DNA of 64,000 bases, from assembly GCF_900130035.1 (NCBI RefSeq), contig NZ_FQXQ01000001.1:124001-188000 (forward strand), in the 5' to 3' direction. This DNA is from Wenyingzhuangia marina. Its GTDB lineage: Bacteria; Bacteroidota; Bacteroidia; Flavobacteriales; Flavobacteriaceae. Made by a program: the position numbers and the translations under genes. Shown here one piece after another: positions 47,285-54,586 of this stretch; the first letter of the stretch is position 1, and each line of letters opens with the position of its first letter. Below the pieces are notes generated by a model. That model was not told where the DNA came from and searched no databases. It saw nothing but the letters and a program-made list of their open reading frames with translations.

Positions 47285-47451
47285 ACTTTCTATAAACCTT
47301 ATAAAACAGTACCTAGCGGTACTCTATGTTTACAATACTAACCGATTTACTAACCTTCTAAATTGATACTATTTGTTATCAATTGCCTTTCAATCGTTTC
47401 AACAAATTTACGATTTAACACTCTATAAATCAATACAAATAGTGTTAAATT

Positions 47452-47655
47452 TTATGAAACTTGCTTCAAATATTGATTGATAATTTCTACGTCTATACCA
47501 CTATATTCAGCGAATTCTTCAGAAGTGATAAATTGGTGTTCTGCCTTTCCAAAGTAAGCTCTAATGTCTCTTAAAAGTTTCCTTCCATAGCGTTCACTCC
47601 TACCCGTAATACACTGAACATCTTTTGGATATATACATGCTCTTATTATTTTCAT
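47452..47655 (-). CDS. small HTH-like DNA-binding protein (conserved hypothetical)
   Basis: A 67-residue protein. Two short helical motifs are suggestive of helix-turn-helix elements: IYPKDVQCITGRSERYGRKLLRDIR and FITSEEFAEYSGIDVEIINQYL. This looks like the small excisionase-like or MerR-like HTH proteins of Bacteroidota, although I cannot name the family. It starts 38 bases downstream (minus strand) of an imperfect palindrome (47693-47716), which could be its own operator. Confidence 0.6.
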   Translation of the reverse strand: MKIIRACIYPKDVQCITGRSERYGRKLLRDIRAYFGKAEHQFITSEEFAEYSGIDVEIINQYLKQVS

Positions 47656-47692
47656 GGTTTAATACTTTAACTATGCTTTATCTATACCGTAA

Positions 47693-47716
47693 ATATACGG
47701 CATCTATGTCGTATAT
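47693..47716. promoter_or_regulatory. 24-bp dyad, candidate operator
   Basis: ATATACGGCAT-CT-ATGTCGTATAT has 11-bp arms with one mismatch. A second small dyad, CCGTA-AATA-TACGG, overlaps its left side (47687-47700). It lies between the divergent HTH-like gene (47452-47655) and the 251-residue protein gene (47814), so it could control both. Confidence 0.5.
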
Positions 47717-47813
47717 CGGAACAAATGACCTTTAACGGCTTGTATAACACTCTGTTTTTGAATCTTATATAAGATAACAATTCTTTTGCTATAAATCTTA
47801 AAATCATAGTATT

Positions 47814-48569
47814 ATGGCAAAACAAACAGGTATTATCAAACTAAAAGGAACTATCGGAGATATTTCTTTTTACAAAACAACAGATGGACATTTGGCTCGT
47901 GCTAAAGGTGGAATTGATGCACAACGTATCAAAAACGATCCTGCTTTTCAAAGAACTCGTGAAAACGGTTCTGAATTTGGAACCGCTGGTAAAGGTGGAA
48001 AGCTTTTAAGAAACGCAATTCGTATTCTTTTACAGAAAGCTAAAGACAGACGTGTTTCTAGTAGATTGACTACTGCAATCTTAAAAGTAGTCAAAACTGA
48101 CACTACCAATGCTCGTGGTCTAAGAACCATTCAAGATGGAATCTTTAACCAATTATTGAATTTTGAATTCAACATCAACGGGAAATTGGGTGCAACTATG
48201 TTTGCTGCTTTTACTAATGCTTTTGATAGAGCTACTGGAGAAGCTACGGTAAACATTCCTGTCTTCACTCCTACCACTCACATTGCAGGTCCTTCTGGAA
48301 CTACTCACTTTAAAATTGTGACTGGTGTGGCTGAGTTAGACTTTGAAAATGAAACATTCGCCTTTGACAATGATGAAACAGCTATTTTACCATACGATGG
48401 TAATGATACTGCTATCATTGACTTGACTGCTTCAGCTCCTGCAAACTCTGTACTTCCAATTGTACAAGTTTTAGGTGTTGAATTCTATCAAGAAGTAAAT
48501 GGTGAAATGTATCCATTGAAAAATGGTTCTTACAATGCTTTAGCAATCAAAGTTGCTGATAAAGTGTAA
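47814..48569 (+). CDS. conserved hypothetical protein of a Bacteroidota cassette (structural-protein-like)
   Basis: A 251-residue protein without signal peptide or TM helix. The start MAKQTGIIKLKGTIGDISFYK, followed by a basic Arg-rich region (~25-105), recalls small Bacteroidota proteins of unknown function (DUF6266-like beginnings). The C-terminal half (~130-251) is beta-rich, Thr/Asp-rich and Ig-like (VNIPVFTPTTHIAGPSG...). It is first in a tight four-gene plus-strand cassette with DUF5675 and two small membrane proteins. A phage-derived structural role is one possibility; nothing proves it. Confidence 0.65.
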   Translation: MAKQTGIIKLKGTIGDISFYKTTDGHLARAKGGIDAQRIKNDPAFQRTRENGSEFGTAGKGGKLLRNAIRILLQKAKDRRVSSRLTTAILKVVKTDTTNARGLRTIQDGIFNQLLNFEFNINGKLGATMFAAFTNAFDRATGEATVNIPVFTPTTHIAGPSGTTHFKIVTGVAELDFENETFAFDNDETAILPYDGNDTAIIDLTASAPANSVLPIVQVLGVEFYQEVNGEMYPLKNGSYNALAIKVADKV

Positions 48570-48573
48570 GTAC

Positions 48574-48969
48574 ATGGATATATATTTACATAGAACTTAT
48601 TTTAAAGAGAGTACCAACGGTGCTCTCTTTATCCATGATTCTTTTTTTGGATTCTGTATCGAGTTGCCCTGGTTAAATAATCGTAGAAATGTTTCTTGTA
48701 TTCCAGAAGGAGTCTATGTATTAAAAGCTAGGTATTCACAAAAATTTGGACATCATTTGATTTTGGAAAATGTTAAAAATAGGACACTTATTTTAATTCA
48801 TCCTGCCAATGATGCCCTTAAAGAATTAAGAGGTTGTATCGCTCCTGTAACCTGTTTATCAGGCATTGGAAAAGGTACTTCTTCCAGAAATTTATTAAAC
48901 AAATTGGTTTCTAAATGTTATCAAGCATTTGACAGAAATGAAACCGTTAAACTCATTATAAAATCTTAG
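48574..48969 (+). CDS. DUF5675 family protein
   Basis: Starting at the ATG 5 bases after the previous stop gives MDIYLHRTYFKESTNGALFI, matching the usual DUF5675 N-terminus; an upstream TTG would overlap the previous gene. The blocks FCIELPWLNNRRNVSCIPEGVY, LILIHPANDALKELRGCIAPV and GIGKGTSSRNLLNKLV are typical of DUF5675. The family is frequent in phages and phage-like clusters and is suspected to be a hydrolase, but its activity is unknown to me. It is 131 residues long. Confidence 0.85.
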   Translation: MDIYLHRTYFKESTNGALFIHDSFFGFCIELPWLNNRRNVSCIPEGVYVLKARYSQKFGHHLILENVKNRTLILIHPANDALKELRGCIAPVTCLSGIGKGTSSRNLLNKLVSKCYQAFDRNETVKLIIKS

Positions 48970-48974
48970 AACTT

Positions 48975-49184
48975 ATGAACATTCAAGATAGAATTACACA
49001 ACCGACACCAAAGTTTTTCAGAAAACTTAGAAATATTGGATTGGCTCTTGCAGCTGCAAGTGGGGCCATTTTGGCTGCCCCAATTGCATTGCCTGCTGCA
49101 GTGATTAGCATTGCAGGGTATGTAGCAGTTGCCGGAACGGTAGCCACTGCGGTCAGTCAAGCTGTGGTGTCAGATAAAAACTAA
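48975..49184 (+). CDS. small membrane protein, holin-like size
   Basis: A 69-residue protein with an Ala-rich hydrophobic region (GLALAAASGAILAAPIALPAAVISIAGYVAVAGTVATAVS written here only as positions ~26-63) and a short basic N-terminus. It lies 5 bases after DUF5675. It is probably one long or two short TM helices. The context suggests a holin-like or pore-like part of the cassette, but this is inference. Confidence 0.6.
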   Translation: MNIQDRITQPTPKFFRKLRNIGLALAAASGAILAAPIALPAAVISIAGYVAVAGTVATAVSQAVVSDKN

Positions 49185-49190
49185 AAAGCT

Positions 49191-49355
49191 ATGGGAAATC
49201 TTCAATTAAAATCAACTGTATTTGGAGGTACATTGTTTACCACCCTAGCGAATATCAAACTACACGATGTTTACTTCACTATCATCATGGCGGTGATTGG
49301 AGCGGTGGTCAGCTTTTTTGTCTCCCTCCTGTTACGTAAGATTTTTAAGAAGTAA
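49191..49355 (+). CDS. very small membrane protein (54 aa)
   Basis: An ATG 6 bases after the previous stop opens a 54-residue ORF starting MGNLQLKSTVFGGTLFTTLA. It has one clear TM helix (YFTIIMAVIGAVVSFFVSL) and a basic end (LRKIFKK). Tight spacing and a following terminator indicate it is the last gene of the cassette. It resembles phage holin-type proteins in size and shape only. Confidence 0.65.
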   Translation: MGNLQLKSTVFGGTLFTTLANIKLHDVYFTIIMAVIGAVVSFFVSLLLRKIFKK

Positions 49356-49403
49356 CTTCTAGTTGTTAGCCTTTAGCTATTGGCTTTTGGCAAAATATTA
49401 AAG

Positions 49404-49435
49404 TCTCCTGGTCTTTTAGATCAGGAGATTTTTTT
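49404..49435 (+). terminator. intrinsic terminator of the four-gene cassette
   Basis: An 11-bp stem (TCTCCTGGTCT / AGATCAGGAGA, one G-T pair) with a TTT loop and a T7 run follows the last small ORF. Confidence 0.85.
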
Positions 49436-49865
49436 ATGTGTTTATTTCATTTTTCTTTTGAGAAAAACAAGATTGTATATAAGCTTGTTTTAGTTGGTCT
49501 ATTTTAGAAAGCATTTGTGTAAGCCTGATTTGTTCTTGATTTAGGGTTTTAATGATTTGTATATGTTTAACAACCTCAGCACTCAAAGACAAACCATGTT
49601 TTAAGGTCTTAGAACAATCATTTATGCCTATAAATGGAATTACACTCCCTTTTAAATAATAGGCGAAAAAACCGCCTATTTGAAGCATTATTGATAAATG
49701 AAATAAAGTGTTTTTATCCTCTTCTGTTGTGGTGGTCACCACAAAGCAGTTCGGACAAGGATTGTAAAGCGGTTTACCGCTGTTCAGTCCTTTGTTTAAA
49801 ATAAAAAAGTGTGGTTGGTCGTAGGTCATCCCTACTCGGTGGGTTTTGATTTCAAAAAAGTGCAT
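49434..49865 (-). CDS. DUF6943 family protein
   Basis: A 143-residue protein with FFEIKTHRVGMTYDQPHFFILNKGLNSGKPLYNPCPNCFVV and LKGSVIPFIGINDCSKTL, the pattern of Bacteroidota DUF6943 proteins. The family is of unknown function and typical of mobile and accessory regions. The last ~40 residues are helical (KTLNQEQIRLTQMLSKIDQLKQAY). It is convergent with the four-gene cassette and next to the long non-coding region. Confidence 0.7.
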   Translation of the reverse strand: MHFFEIKTHRVGMTYDQPHFFILNKGLNSGKPLYNPCPNCFVVTTTTEEDKNTLFHLSIMLQIGGFFAYYLKGSVIPFIGINDCSKTLKHGLSLSAEVVKHIQIIKTLNQEQIRLTQMLSKIDQLKQAYIQSCFSQKKNEINT

Positions 49866-50978
49866 AGCTATCCAATTAAAGTTGCTACACTGCGTTCCGC
49901 AACAATATTTTTTTGGAGAAAAAAGATGCCTATATCATTGTTGCTGTGGCAGATGCTGTCAAGGTTTTTGGTAAAAAGTTTGGTGTATTATGTTGGTTGA
50001 TTAAGAAAATACTTTTCAAAGTTTTTTTCAAAACCCATAGGGCTTGACCTTGATAGTGTTGAGCGTTGGCTGGAGGAAAGCAACGATATTTGCATGCTTT
50101 TTTATTTAAATAATTTCTCTCTTTAAAAAGGCATAAAGCAAGTGGTTTGTAATGCAACGCAGTGGAGTGGAAAACCTCTTGCTGTGGGGTGCTGAGATGG
50201 GTAAATTTTAAACAATCCAATGATATTAAAAGTTAATACCGACCGCAAGCACATGGGAAATTCGAATTGTAAACTTTCGTTAAATTAAAAATGAGATTTC
50301 TTTTAATTAATGAATTTTCATTGGACTGTAATGAGGTAAAACAGCCTTGAGCCAAACGGTGGGCATTGGTTGCAATGAGAGAGGAACGAACGGTTTGCGA
50401 ACACTGACCAAGCGATAGCGAGCCGCCTTGCGAGTGGAGCAACGGGTGGTGCAAAAAGAGCATGAGGTACGAATGTGGTTTGCAGCTATGTGTGGAGTTG
50501 AAAGGCAGGTTTTTGTATTTTTTCAAACAAAAACCTAGAGAGAAACGGAACAATACACAAGGGTACCGAATTCATTGCTAGAGCCTGTATGTTGGATGAT
50601 GTGGTTGGCAAAAAGGCGGAGGCAACACAATCAAGTACCCGCAGCCCGTAGCGACCTGCAAGGCGAGCTAAAATTATGGCAATGGTTGGCTGTGTTGTGG
50701 CTGAACGAAATGAACCGAAGCCATGAGTGTGAATGAAGTTAAGTGACAAAAGCAGACAAAGGAATTGCCGTGAGGACTGATTGAGGAACGCAACAACCGT
50801 GACAAAGTGCCTTCAGGCACATGGAATGTAAAATAGCTCTTTTTTTAAACATTAAAATTAATAGAAGTGCTTAAAAAAAGTGCTATTTACTTTGGCGGGG
50901 TTGTTTGCTGACGATTGAAGGAGGAACACCGCTTTACCGTGTATAAATTCATCTATGTATAAAGATTATTTGACATTA
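49866..50978. other. ~1.1 kb G+C-richer non-coding region with strong hairpins
   Basis: Base composition shifts visibly toward G and C, especially from 50340 to 50820. Short ORFs in it look random (mixed Cys/His-rich composition, no family motifs). A perfect hairpin GTGCC-TTCA-GGCAC lies at 50807-50820. A ~20-bp near-perfect inverted repeat (50828-50848 / 50871-50890, around AAATAGC...GCTATTT with T7/A7 arms) follows, then a G-rich GGCGGGGTTGTTTGC stretch. I recall similar sequences in other flavobacterial genomes but cannot name them. A structured non-coding RNA or a repeat family is the best guess. Confidence 0.5.
50828..50890. repeat. long imperfect inverted repeat (hairpin)
   Basis: The left arm GTAAAATAGCTCTTTTTTTAA pairs with the right arm TTAAAAAAAGTGCTATTTAC around a ~22-base loop, with one unpaired A and one or two mismatches. 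It follows the GTGCC-TTCA-GGCAC hairpin directly. Confidence 0.7.
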
Positions 50979-51251
50979 TTATATCTCTAATATCTTAAAT
51001 TTTAATTTTTTATTAAAATACAATTGATCGATATACCTCTGTAAATGAAGGTCTTTGATTATAAAAACTTCTTCATCTGCACATAATTTTTTAAACTTCG
51101 TTTGATTTTTTAAATAAGTAGCACAAATATCTAACTCATCACTAGAAAAAACTCTTTCATTTAGTAGTTCTCGATACTCTAAATATTCTCTAAACTTCCT
51201 TTCGTGTAAATAGAGATTAAATTTTGAATCTCTTGTGATTTTTCTTCTATC
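50979..51251 (-). pseudogene. C-terminal gene fragment without start codon
   Basis: The minus strand is open for 91 codons from just after a TGA to the stop at 50979 and reads protein-like sequence (NLYLHERKFREYLEYRELLN, SSDELDICATYLKNQ, EEVFIIKDLHLQRYIDQLYF). There is no ATG, and nothing coding continues upstream. It looks like the tail of a lost gene, downstream of the CBASS genes. The family is not recognised. Confidence 0.5.
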
Positions 51252-51329
51252 TCAATTTTAATGAGTTTAAATTCTAAATATTAGGAATAACTCGATTTTA
51301 AGACTGTCTGCTATAAATAACAGGCTGTA

Positions 51330-51779
51330 TTATTTTGAGATTTTATGAGGTTTAAATGGATGTTCCCATTTACCTGATATTAGGTATAATTCATAATAAA
51401 CAAACCATTCTAAAGCCCAAGGAATAATAGTGTCATGAATGCTGTCTTTTTTTGAGTTCCAATAAAAATTATCTGTTTTGGGATGATATAAACATAAACA
51501 ATTATCCTTTGGATACATATGAATGTCATCGTGATATTCTATCAAAGGATCTACAACAAACACTTTTGGACTAGATATAGCATCGTACACAATTTTAACA
51601 GTATATTCTGTTGAATACTCAGTAGGTTTTATTTTACCTATACATACTAATTTTCCTTGTTTTATTGAACAAGACAAAAAGCTATAAGCTGCTTCTATTA
51701 TTTTTTTCTCTCTAATCAAAATAACTCTTAAAGGAAGGTTTTGATTTTGAGACTTAGCTCTGTTTTTATGAAACTTCAT
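51330..51779 (-). CDS. E2-like protein of a short type II CBASS
   Basis: The pattern IHMYPKDNCLCLYHP, followed by DTIIPWALEWFVYYELYLISGKWEHPFKPH, matches the E2-like (ubiquitin-conjugating-fold) proteins of E2-only type II CBASS. The candidate catalytic cysteine is Cys94 or Cys96. Such proteins act on the CD-NTase to prime it. The start at 51779 was chosen because it has a strong GGAGG just upstream; a TTG at 51788 is less likely. That ribosome site lies inside the end of the CD-NTase frame (which stops at 51766), so translation was coupled to the full-length CD-NTase. Length 149 residues. Confidence 0.75.
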   Translation of the reverse strand: MKFHKNRAKSQNQNLPLRVILIREKKIIEAAYSFLSCSIKQGKLVCIGKIKPTEYSTEYTVKIVYDAISSPKVFVVDPLIEYHDDIHMYPKDNCLCLYHPKTDNFYWNSKKDSIHDTIIPWALEWFVYYELYLISGKWEHPFKPHKISK

Positions 51780-52080
51780 GACCTCCAAAGTTTGTATGAG
51801 GTTTGTTTTTCACCCCAGATGTATTTAAATTTAAATCCCCATCGCTTTGTGCATATACATTACCTGCTAAAATATTCGCTGAAACTGCTCTTAAAGCTGT
51901 TTCTTTAGCATTGGTATCCTCATCTGCTCCTAATGGAAAATTATCTCCTAGATGTTTTCTCCAAAGCTTGCTCGCTTTTAATTGATTTGACTCTTGATCA
52001 ATAGCCTTTTTAGCATCTTCTATAAAGTTTTCTAAATTGGTTAAAAAATTATTTTTTCTAACACTATCATAACTATCAAA
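51766..52080 (-). pseudogene. C-terminal part of the CD-NTase, downstream of an in-frame TAA
   Basis: After the TAA at 52081-52083 the same frame continues for about 104 codons with FDSYDSVRKNNFLTNLENFIEDAKKAI, then ASKLWRKHLGDNFPLG and a C-terminus ending GGHEVS. This matches the C-terminal helical part of CD-NTases, including the 'K-W-x-x-x-x-G-x-x-F-P' block. It has no start codon of its own. The frame ends inside the start of the E2-like gene, as expected for an intact operon before the stop mutation. Confidence 0.8.
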
Positions 52081-52788
52081 TTAATCATCTCCTGGTGTTG
52101 CAGGAACTACACATGTAAAATCAGCTTCCAACACTTCTTGAATCTTCATCAATGTTTCTTTTAAAGAAATATCATCACGTTCATCCGTAATTAAATTTTC
52201 AGCAGCTAAAATTGTCATGGCTAAACCACTCGGCATTTTGTTTCTTTTGTGATCTCCCCAACCTTTTAGATATTTTACAATTCTATTCAATTGGTCACTT
52301 TTACTTTTCTCTTCTTTGTACCAATCCACTACCTCTTTTGGGTCACTTTCTTCAAAATCATTATTCTTAACAGCAATTGAAGGATGGTCATCCTCCTCTG
52401 GAAATATATAAACGGGAAAGTCTATATGGTAATCCTCTTTGTAAATGACTCTTAAACATTTTGCTCTATGCTCTACAGGGGTTGTTGTAGCACCGTCTAG
52501 TGCATCTTTCACCCATTTTTGAAGTGTGGTAGCAGTTACATCCGCTTCTCTTTTAAAATAGACTCCATCATCCAAATCACATTCATTGTCTTTGGTTAAA
52601 ATAGTTGTCCCCATTTTGTAAGAACCTTGAATGTAAAATTCAGGTTTGTACTCTGGGTGTTTGTCTTTAAAATATTTACGAATTCTAGTCCTTAATACTT
52701 CCTTAGAATCCTTTAATTTATCACGTTTGGTCTTTTTAATCGTTAGATTTTCATTATAATCTAAAAATAGTTTGTTACAGTTTGCCAT
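52081..52788 (-). CDS. CBASS CD-NTase (cyclic oligonucleotide synthase), ended by a premature TAA
   Basis: The nucleotidyltransferase signature is intact: Gly55-Ser56 (YIQGSYKMGT), Asp71 and Asp73 (ECDLDDGVYF), and the third acidic residue Asp123 (YHIDFPVY). SGLAMTILAAE belongs to the helical core. The ORF stops after 235 residues at ATPGDD; family members are about 300-400 residues long and the missing tail is still present in frame downstream. In homologues this point reads like T-P-x-x-E-D-L, so the stop may be a Leu TTA changed to TAA. The enzyme would make a second messenger that activates the adjacent patatin effector. The truncated form may be inactive. Confidence 0.85.
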   Translation of the reverse strand: MANCNKLFLDYNENLTIKKTKRDKLKDSKEVLRTRIRKYFKDKHPEYKPEFYIQGSYKMGTTILTKDNECDLDDGVYFKREADVTATTLQKWVKDALDGATTTPVEHRAKCLRVIYKEDYHIDFPVYIFPEEDDHPSIAVKNNDFEESDPKEVVDWYKEEKSKSDQLNRIVKYLKGWGDHKRNKMPSGLAMTILAAENLITDERDDISLKETLMKIQEVLEADFTCVVPATPGDD

Positions 52789-52806
52789 TCCTTTTTCTTT
52801 TAAAAT

Positions 52807-53808
52807 TTATTTATTACTTAGATTTTCCTCACAAAAAAATTTCATTACCTCAGCACCTTCTATCTGAAATTTCCTTGCAGATTTTTCAGATAATGATTTT
52901 AATATCACTGGATCAGTATCATCCATTTCAACTTTAAAATTATGATTGAAGTCTATATCAATACGCTTGTATATAAAGTCTTCATGAAATTTATTTAAAA
53001 TGTTCACAGAGTTATGAACCAACTGAGATTGACTTTGCATAAAAAGTTCTAAAATTCTTTTTTTATTGATCCAATACATTGTTGACCACATTTTTTTAGA
53101 CTTTGCTTCTTCATACTTATATTGCCCCGTACCCAAAGACAGTAATTGGACATTTTCTAACTTTTGTTCTAGTCTAGTTGTGGCTTCAATAATTCCTAAC
53201 ATGCTTGGATTGTTTGCATATACCCCACCATCTACTTTATTAGAAAAATCTTCTACTATTTCTGAATCTATACGTTTAAACGTATTAGAATAGGCATTAA
53301 AATAAGTTGGTGCTGCAGCCGTTGCCATGGCTGCCATAAACATTGGTACATGTTTGTCTATCATTAAATCACTTGTATGTGGGGTTTTTAATACTTGTGT
53401 GCCACCATCTAACAAATTGTATATTGGTATTAATAATTTTACTTTTTTTAAAGCATCATTTATTCTAGGATCCTCATCCTTGTCATGGTACTTTTTAAAA
53501 ATAGTTCTTATTAAATTTTCTAAAGCTCTATTATTATATTTAGGATTCTTAAAGCAATTATAGCTTTGAGAACCAAAAATTATTTTCGCATTTTCCTGAT
53601 AAAGTTTTAATATTTCTTTTGCAGGAATTCCTAAAGACAATGCTAAAGCAATGATTCCTCCTGTGGATGTACCACATATTAAGTCAAAGTGTTTATGTAT
53701 TTGTCCCTCACCTATTTCTTCTTCTAAACAGGTTAAAAACTTAGCAGGAAAAATTCCCTTAATACCACCTCCATCAATACTTAGTATTTTAAATTTCTTT
53801 TCAGACAT
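52807..53808 (-). CDS. capV: CapV-like patatin phospholipase, CBASS effector
   Basis: A patatin-like lipase with oxyanion loop DGGGIKG (res 12-18), nucleophile Ser48 in GTSTG and the catalytic Asp in KVDGGVYANNP. The start was set at 53808 (MSEKKFKILSIDGGG), because the longer version from 53856 would run into the next gene and adds no family-like sequence. In CBASS such phospholipases are activated by the cyclic nucleotide from the neighbouring CD-NTase and degrade membrane phospholipids of the infected cell. It is 18 bases upstream of the CD-NTase in the same operon. It is intact at 333 residues. Confidence 0.92.
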   Translation of the reverse strand: MSEKKFKILSIDGGGIKGIFPAKFLTCLEEEIGEGQIHKHFDLICGTSTGGIIALALSLGIPAKEILKLYQENAKIIFGSQSYNCFKNPKYNNRALENLIRTIFKKYHDKDEDPRINDALKKVKLLIPIYNLLDGGTQVLKTPHTSDLMIDKHVPMFMAAMATAAAPTYFNAYSNTFKRIDSEIVEDFSNKVDGGVYANNPSMLGIIEATTRLEQKLENVQLLSLGTGQYKYEEAKSKKMWSTMYWINKKRILELFMQSQSQLVHNSVNILNKFHEDFIYKRIDIDFNHNFKVEMDDTDPVILKSLSEKSARKFQIEGAEVMKFFCEENLSNK

Positions 53809-53821
53809 CTTTGTGATTTTT

Positions 53822-54430
53822 TTAATTGAATAATTCCTCTGTGTTTTCTTGAACATTAAAATGTTGAATTACTTTTTGTTTGTCTAAAGCTTTGACAAAT
53901 TCATCAATTTCATCCACTGAAGAGAATACCAATAAAAAACCTTTGGTATCCATAAATTGATTGCTACTAGATACCAATTCATTCTTATTTTGAATGATTA
54001 AGTACATTTGTCCATCGATAATTTTAGCTCTAAAAAGGTAATTTACGCTAAAATCGAACTGCCATTTTGAACCATAGTAAAAAGCAACAGGACTGTTGAA
54101 TTTTATATGCTCCATTGTTTTGTCTAAAGAGGTAACGTTGTTCTCAATCGCTGTTTTGGACCAAGTACTCAGCTTGTCTTTGGCCATAGATAAAGAGGTA
54201 GTAAATTTATCAATGTCTTTAATGTCTATGCTTAAAGCTATACTTTTTGTATAACTCTCTCTAGAGTATACATCAATGTAGTAGGTGTAGTCTCCTTCTT
54301 TCTTCCCTTTAGAAGCGTTGATATCGAATTCTTTACCATCTAAATACGTAGAAGAATAACTACTTATTTTTTCTTGAGAAAATCCTGTGAAAGTAATTAG
54401 GATTGCTAAAATTGTCATTGTTTTTTTCAT
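53822..54430 (-). CDS. hypothetical secreted protein between CBASS and BREX
   Basis: Starting at 54430 gives a clean signal peptide (MKKTMTILAILITFTGFSQ). The mature ~180 residues are not recognised; they contain FNSPVAFYYGSKWQFDFSVNYLFRA and a C-terminal FSSVDEIDEFVKALDKQKV. It stops 13 bases upstream of the patatin start on the same strand, so it may be cotranscribed with CBASS by read-through. A defence role is not evident; it may simply be a host gene caught in the island. Confidence 0.6.
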   Translation of the reverse strand: MKKTMTILAILITFTGFSQEKISSYSSTYLDGKEFDINASKGKKEGDYTYYIDVYSRESYTKSIALSIDIKDIDKFTTSLSMAKDKLSTWSKTAIENNVTSLDKTMEHIKFNSPVAFYYGSKWQFDFSVNYLFRAKIIDGQMYLIIQNKNELVSSSNQFMDTKGFLLVFSSVDEIDEFVKALDKQKVIQHFNVQENTEELFN

Positions 54431-54508
54431 GTCAATATTTGTTTGAATTAATAATGACACAAAGAAAGGGCTTAGGTATGCAATCTATTTTCGCAACTGA
54501 AATAGACT

Positions 54509-54543
54509 TAAAAACCCTATACAGTAAACTGCATAGGGTTTTT
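54509..54543 (-). terminator. intrinsic terminator of the BREX operon
   Basis: An inverted repeat (AAAAACCCTAT / ATAGGGTTTTT) lies about 44 bases after the brxL stop on the minus strand, followed by T-rich sequence. It separates BREX from the secreted-protein and CBASS genes. Confidence 0.75.
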
Positions 54544-54586
54544 AAATATCACTATTATTTTGTAATCTAAACAAACATTATTGTTA

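Noticed and set aside
47261-47350. Possible tRNA gene on the minus strand at the right att site
   Set aside because: Only the 3' end (T-loop, acceptor strand, discriminator) is recognisable; the T-stem does not pair fully and no anticodon or D arm is found.
49930-50749. Three overlapping minus-strand ORFs of 87-106 codons in the G+C-richer region
   Set aside because: Composition is odd, they overlap each other in different frames, and no family motif or ribosome site is seen; the region looks like structured non-coding DNA.
50041-50940. Group II intron or rRNA fragment
   Set aside because: No domain V-like hairpin, no intron boundary motifs and no rRNA signature were found.
51803-51985. 60-codon plus-strand ORF opposite the CD-NTase C-terminus
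   Set aside because: It lies antisense to the in-frame C-terminal remainder of the CD-NTase, which has family features.
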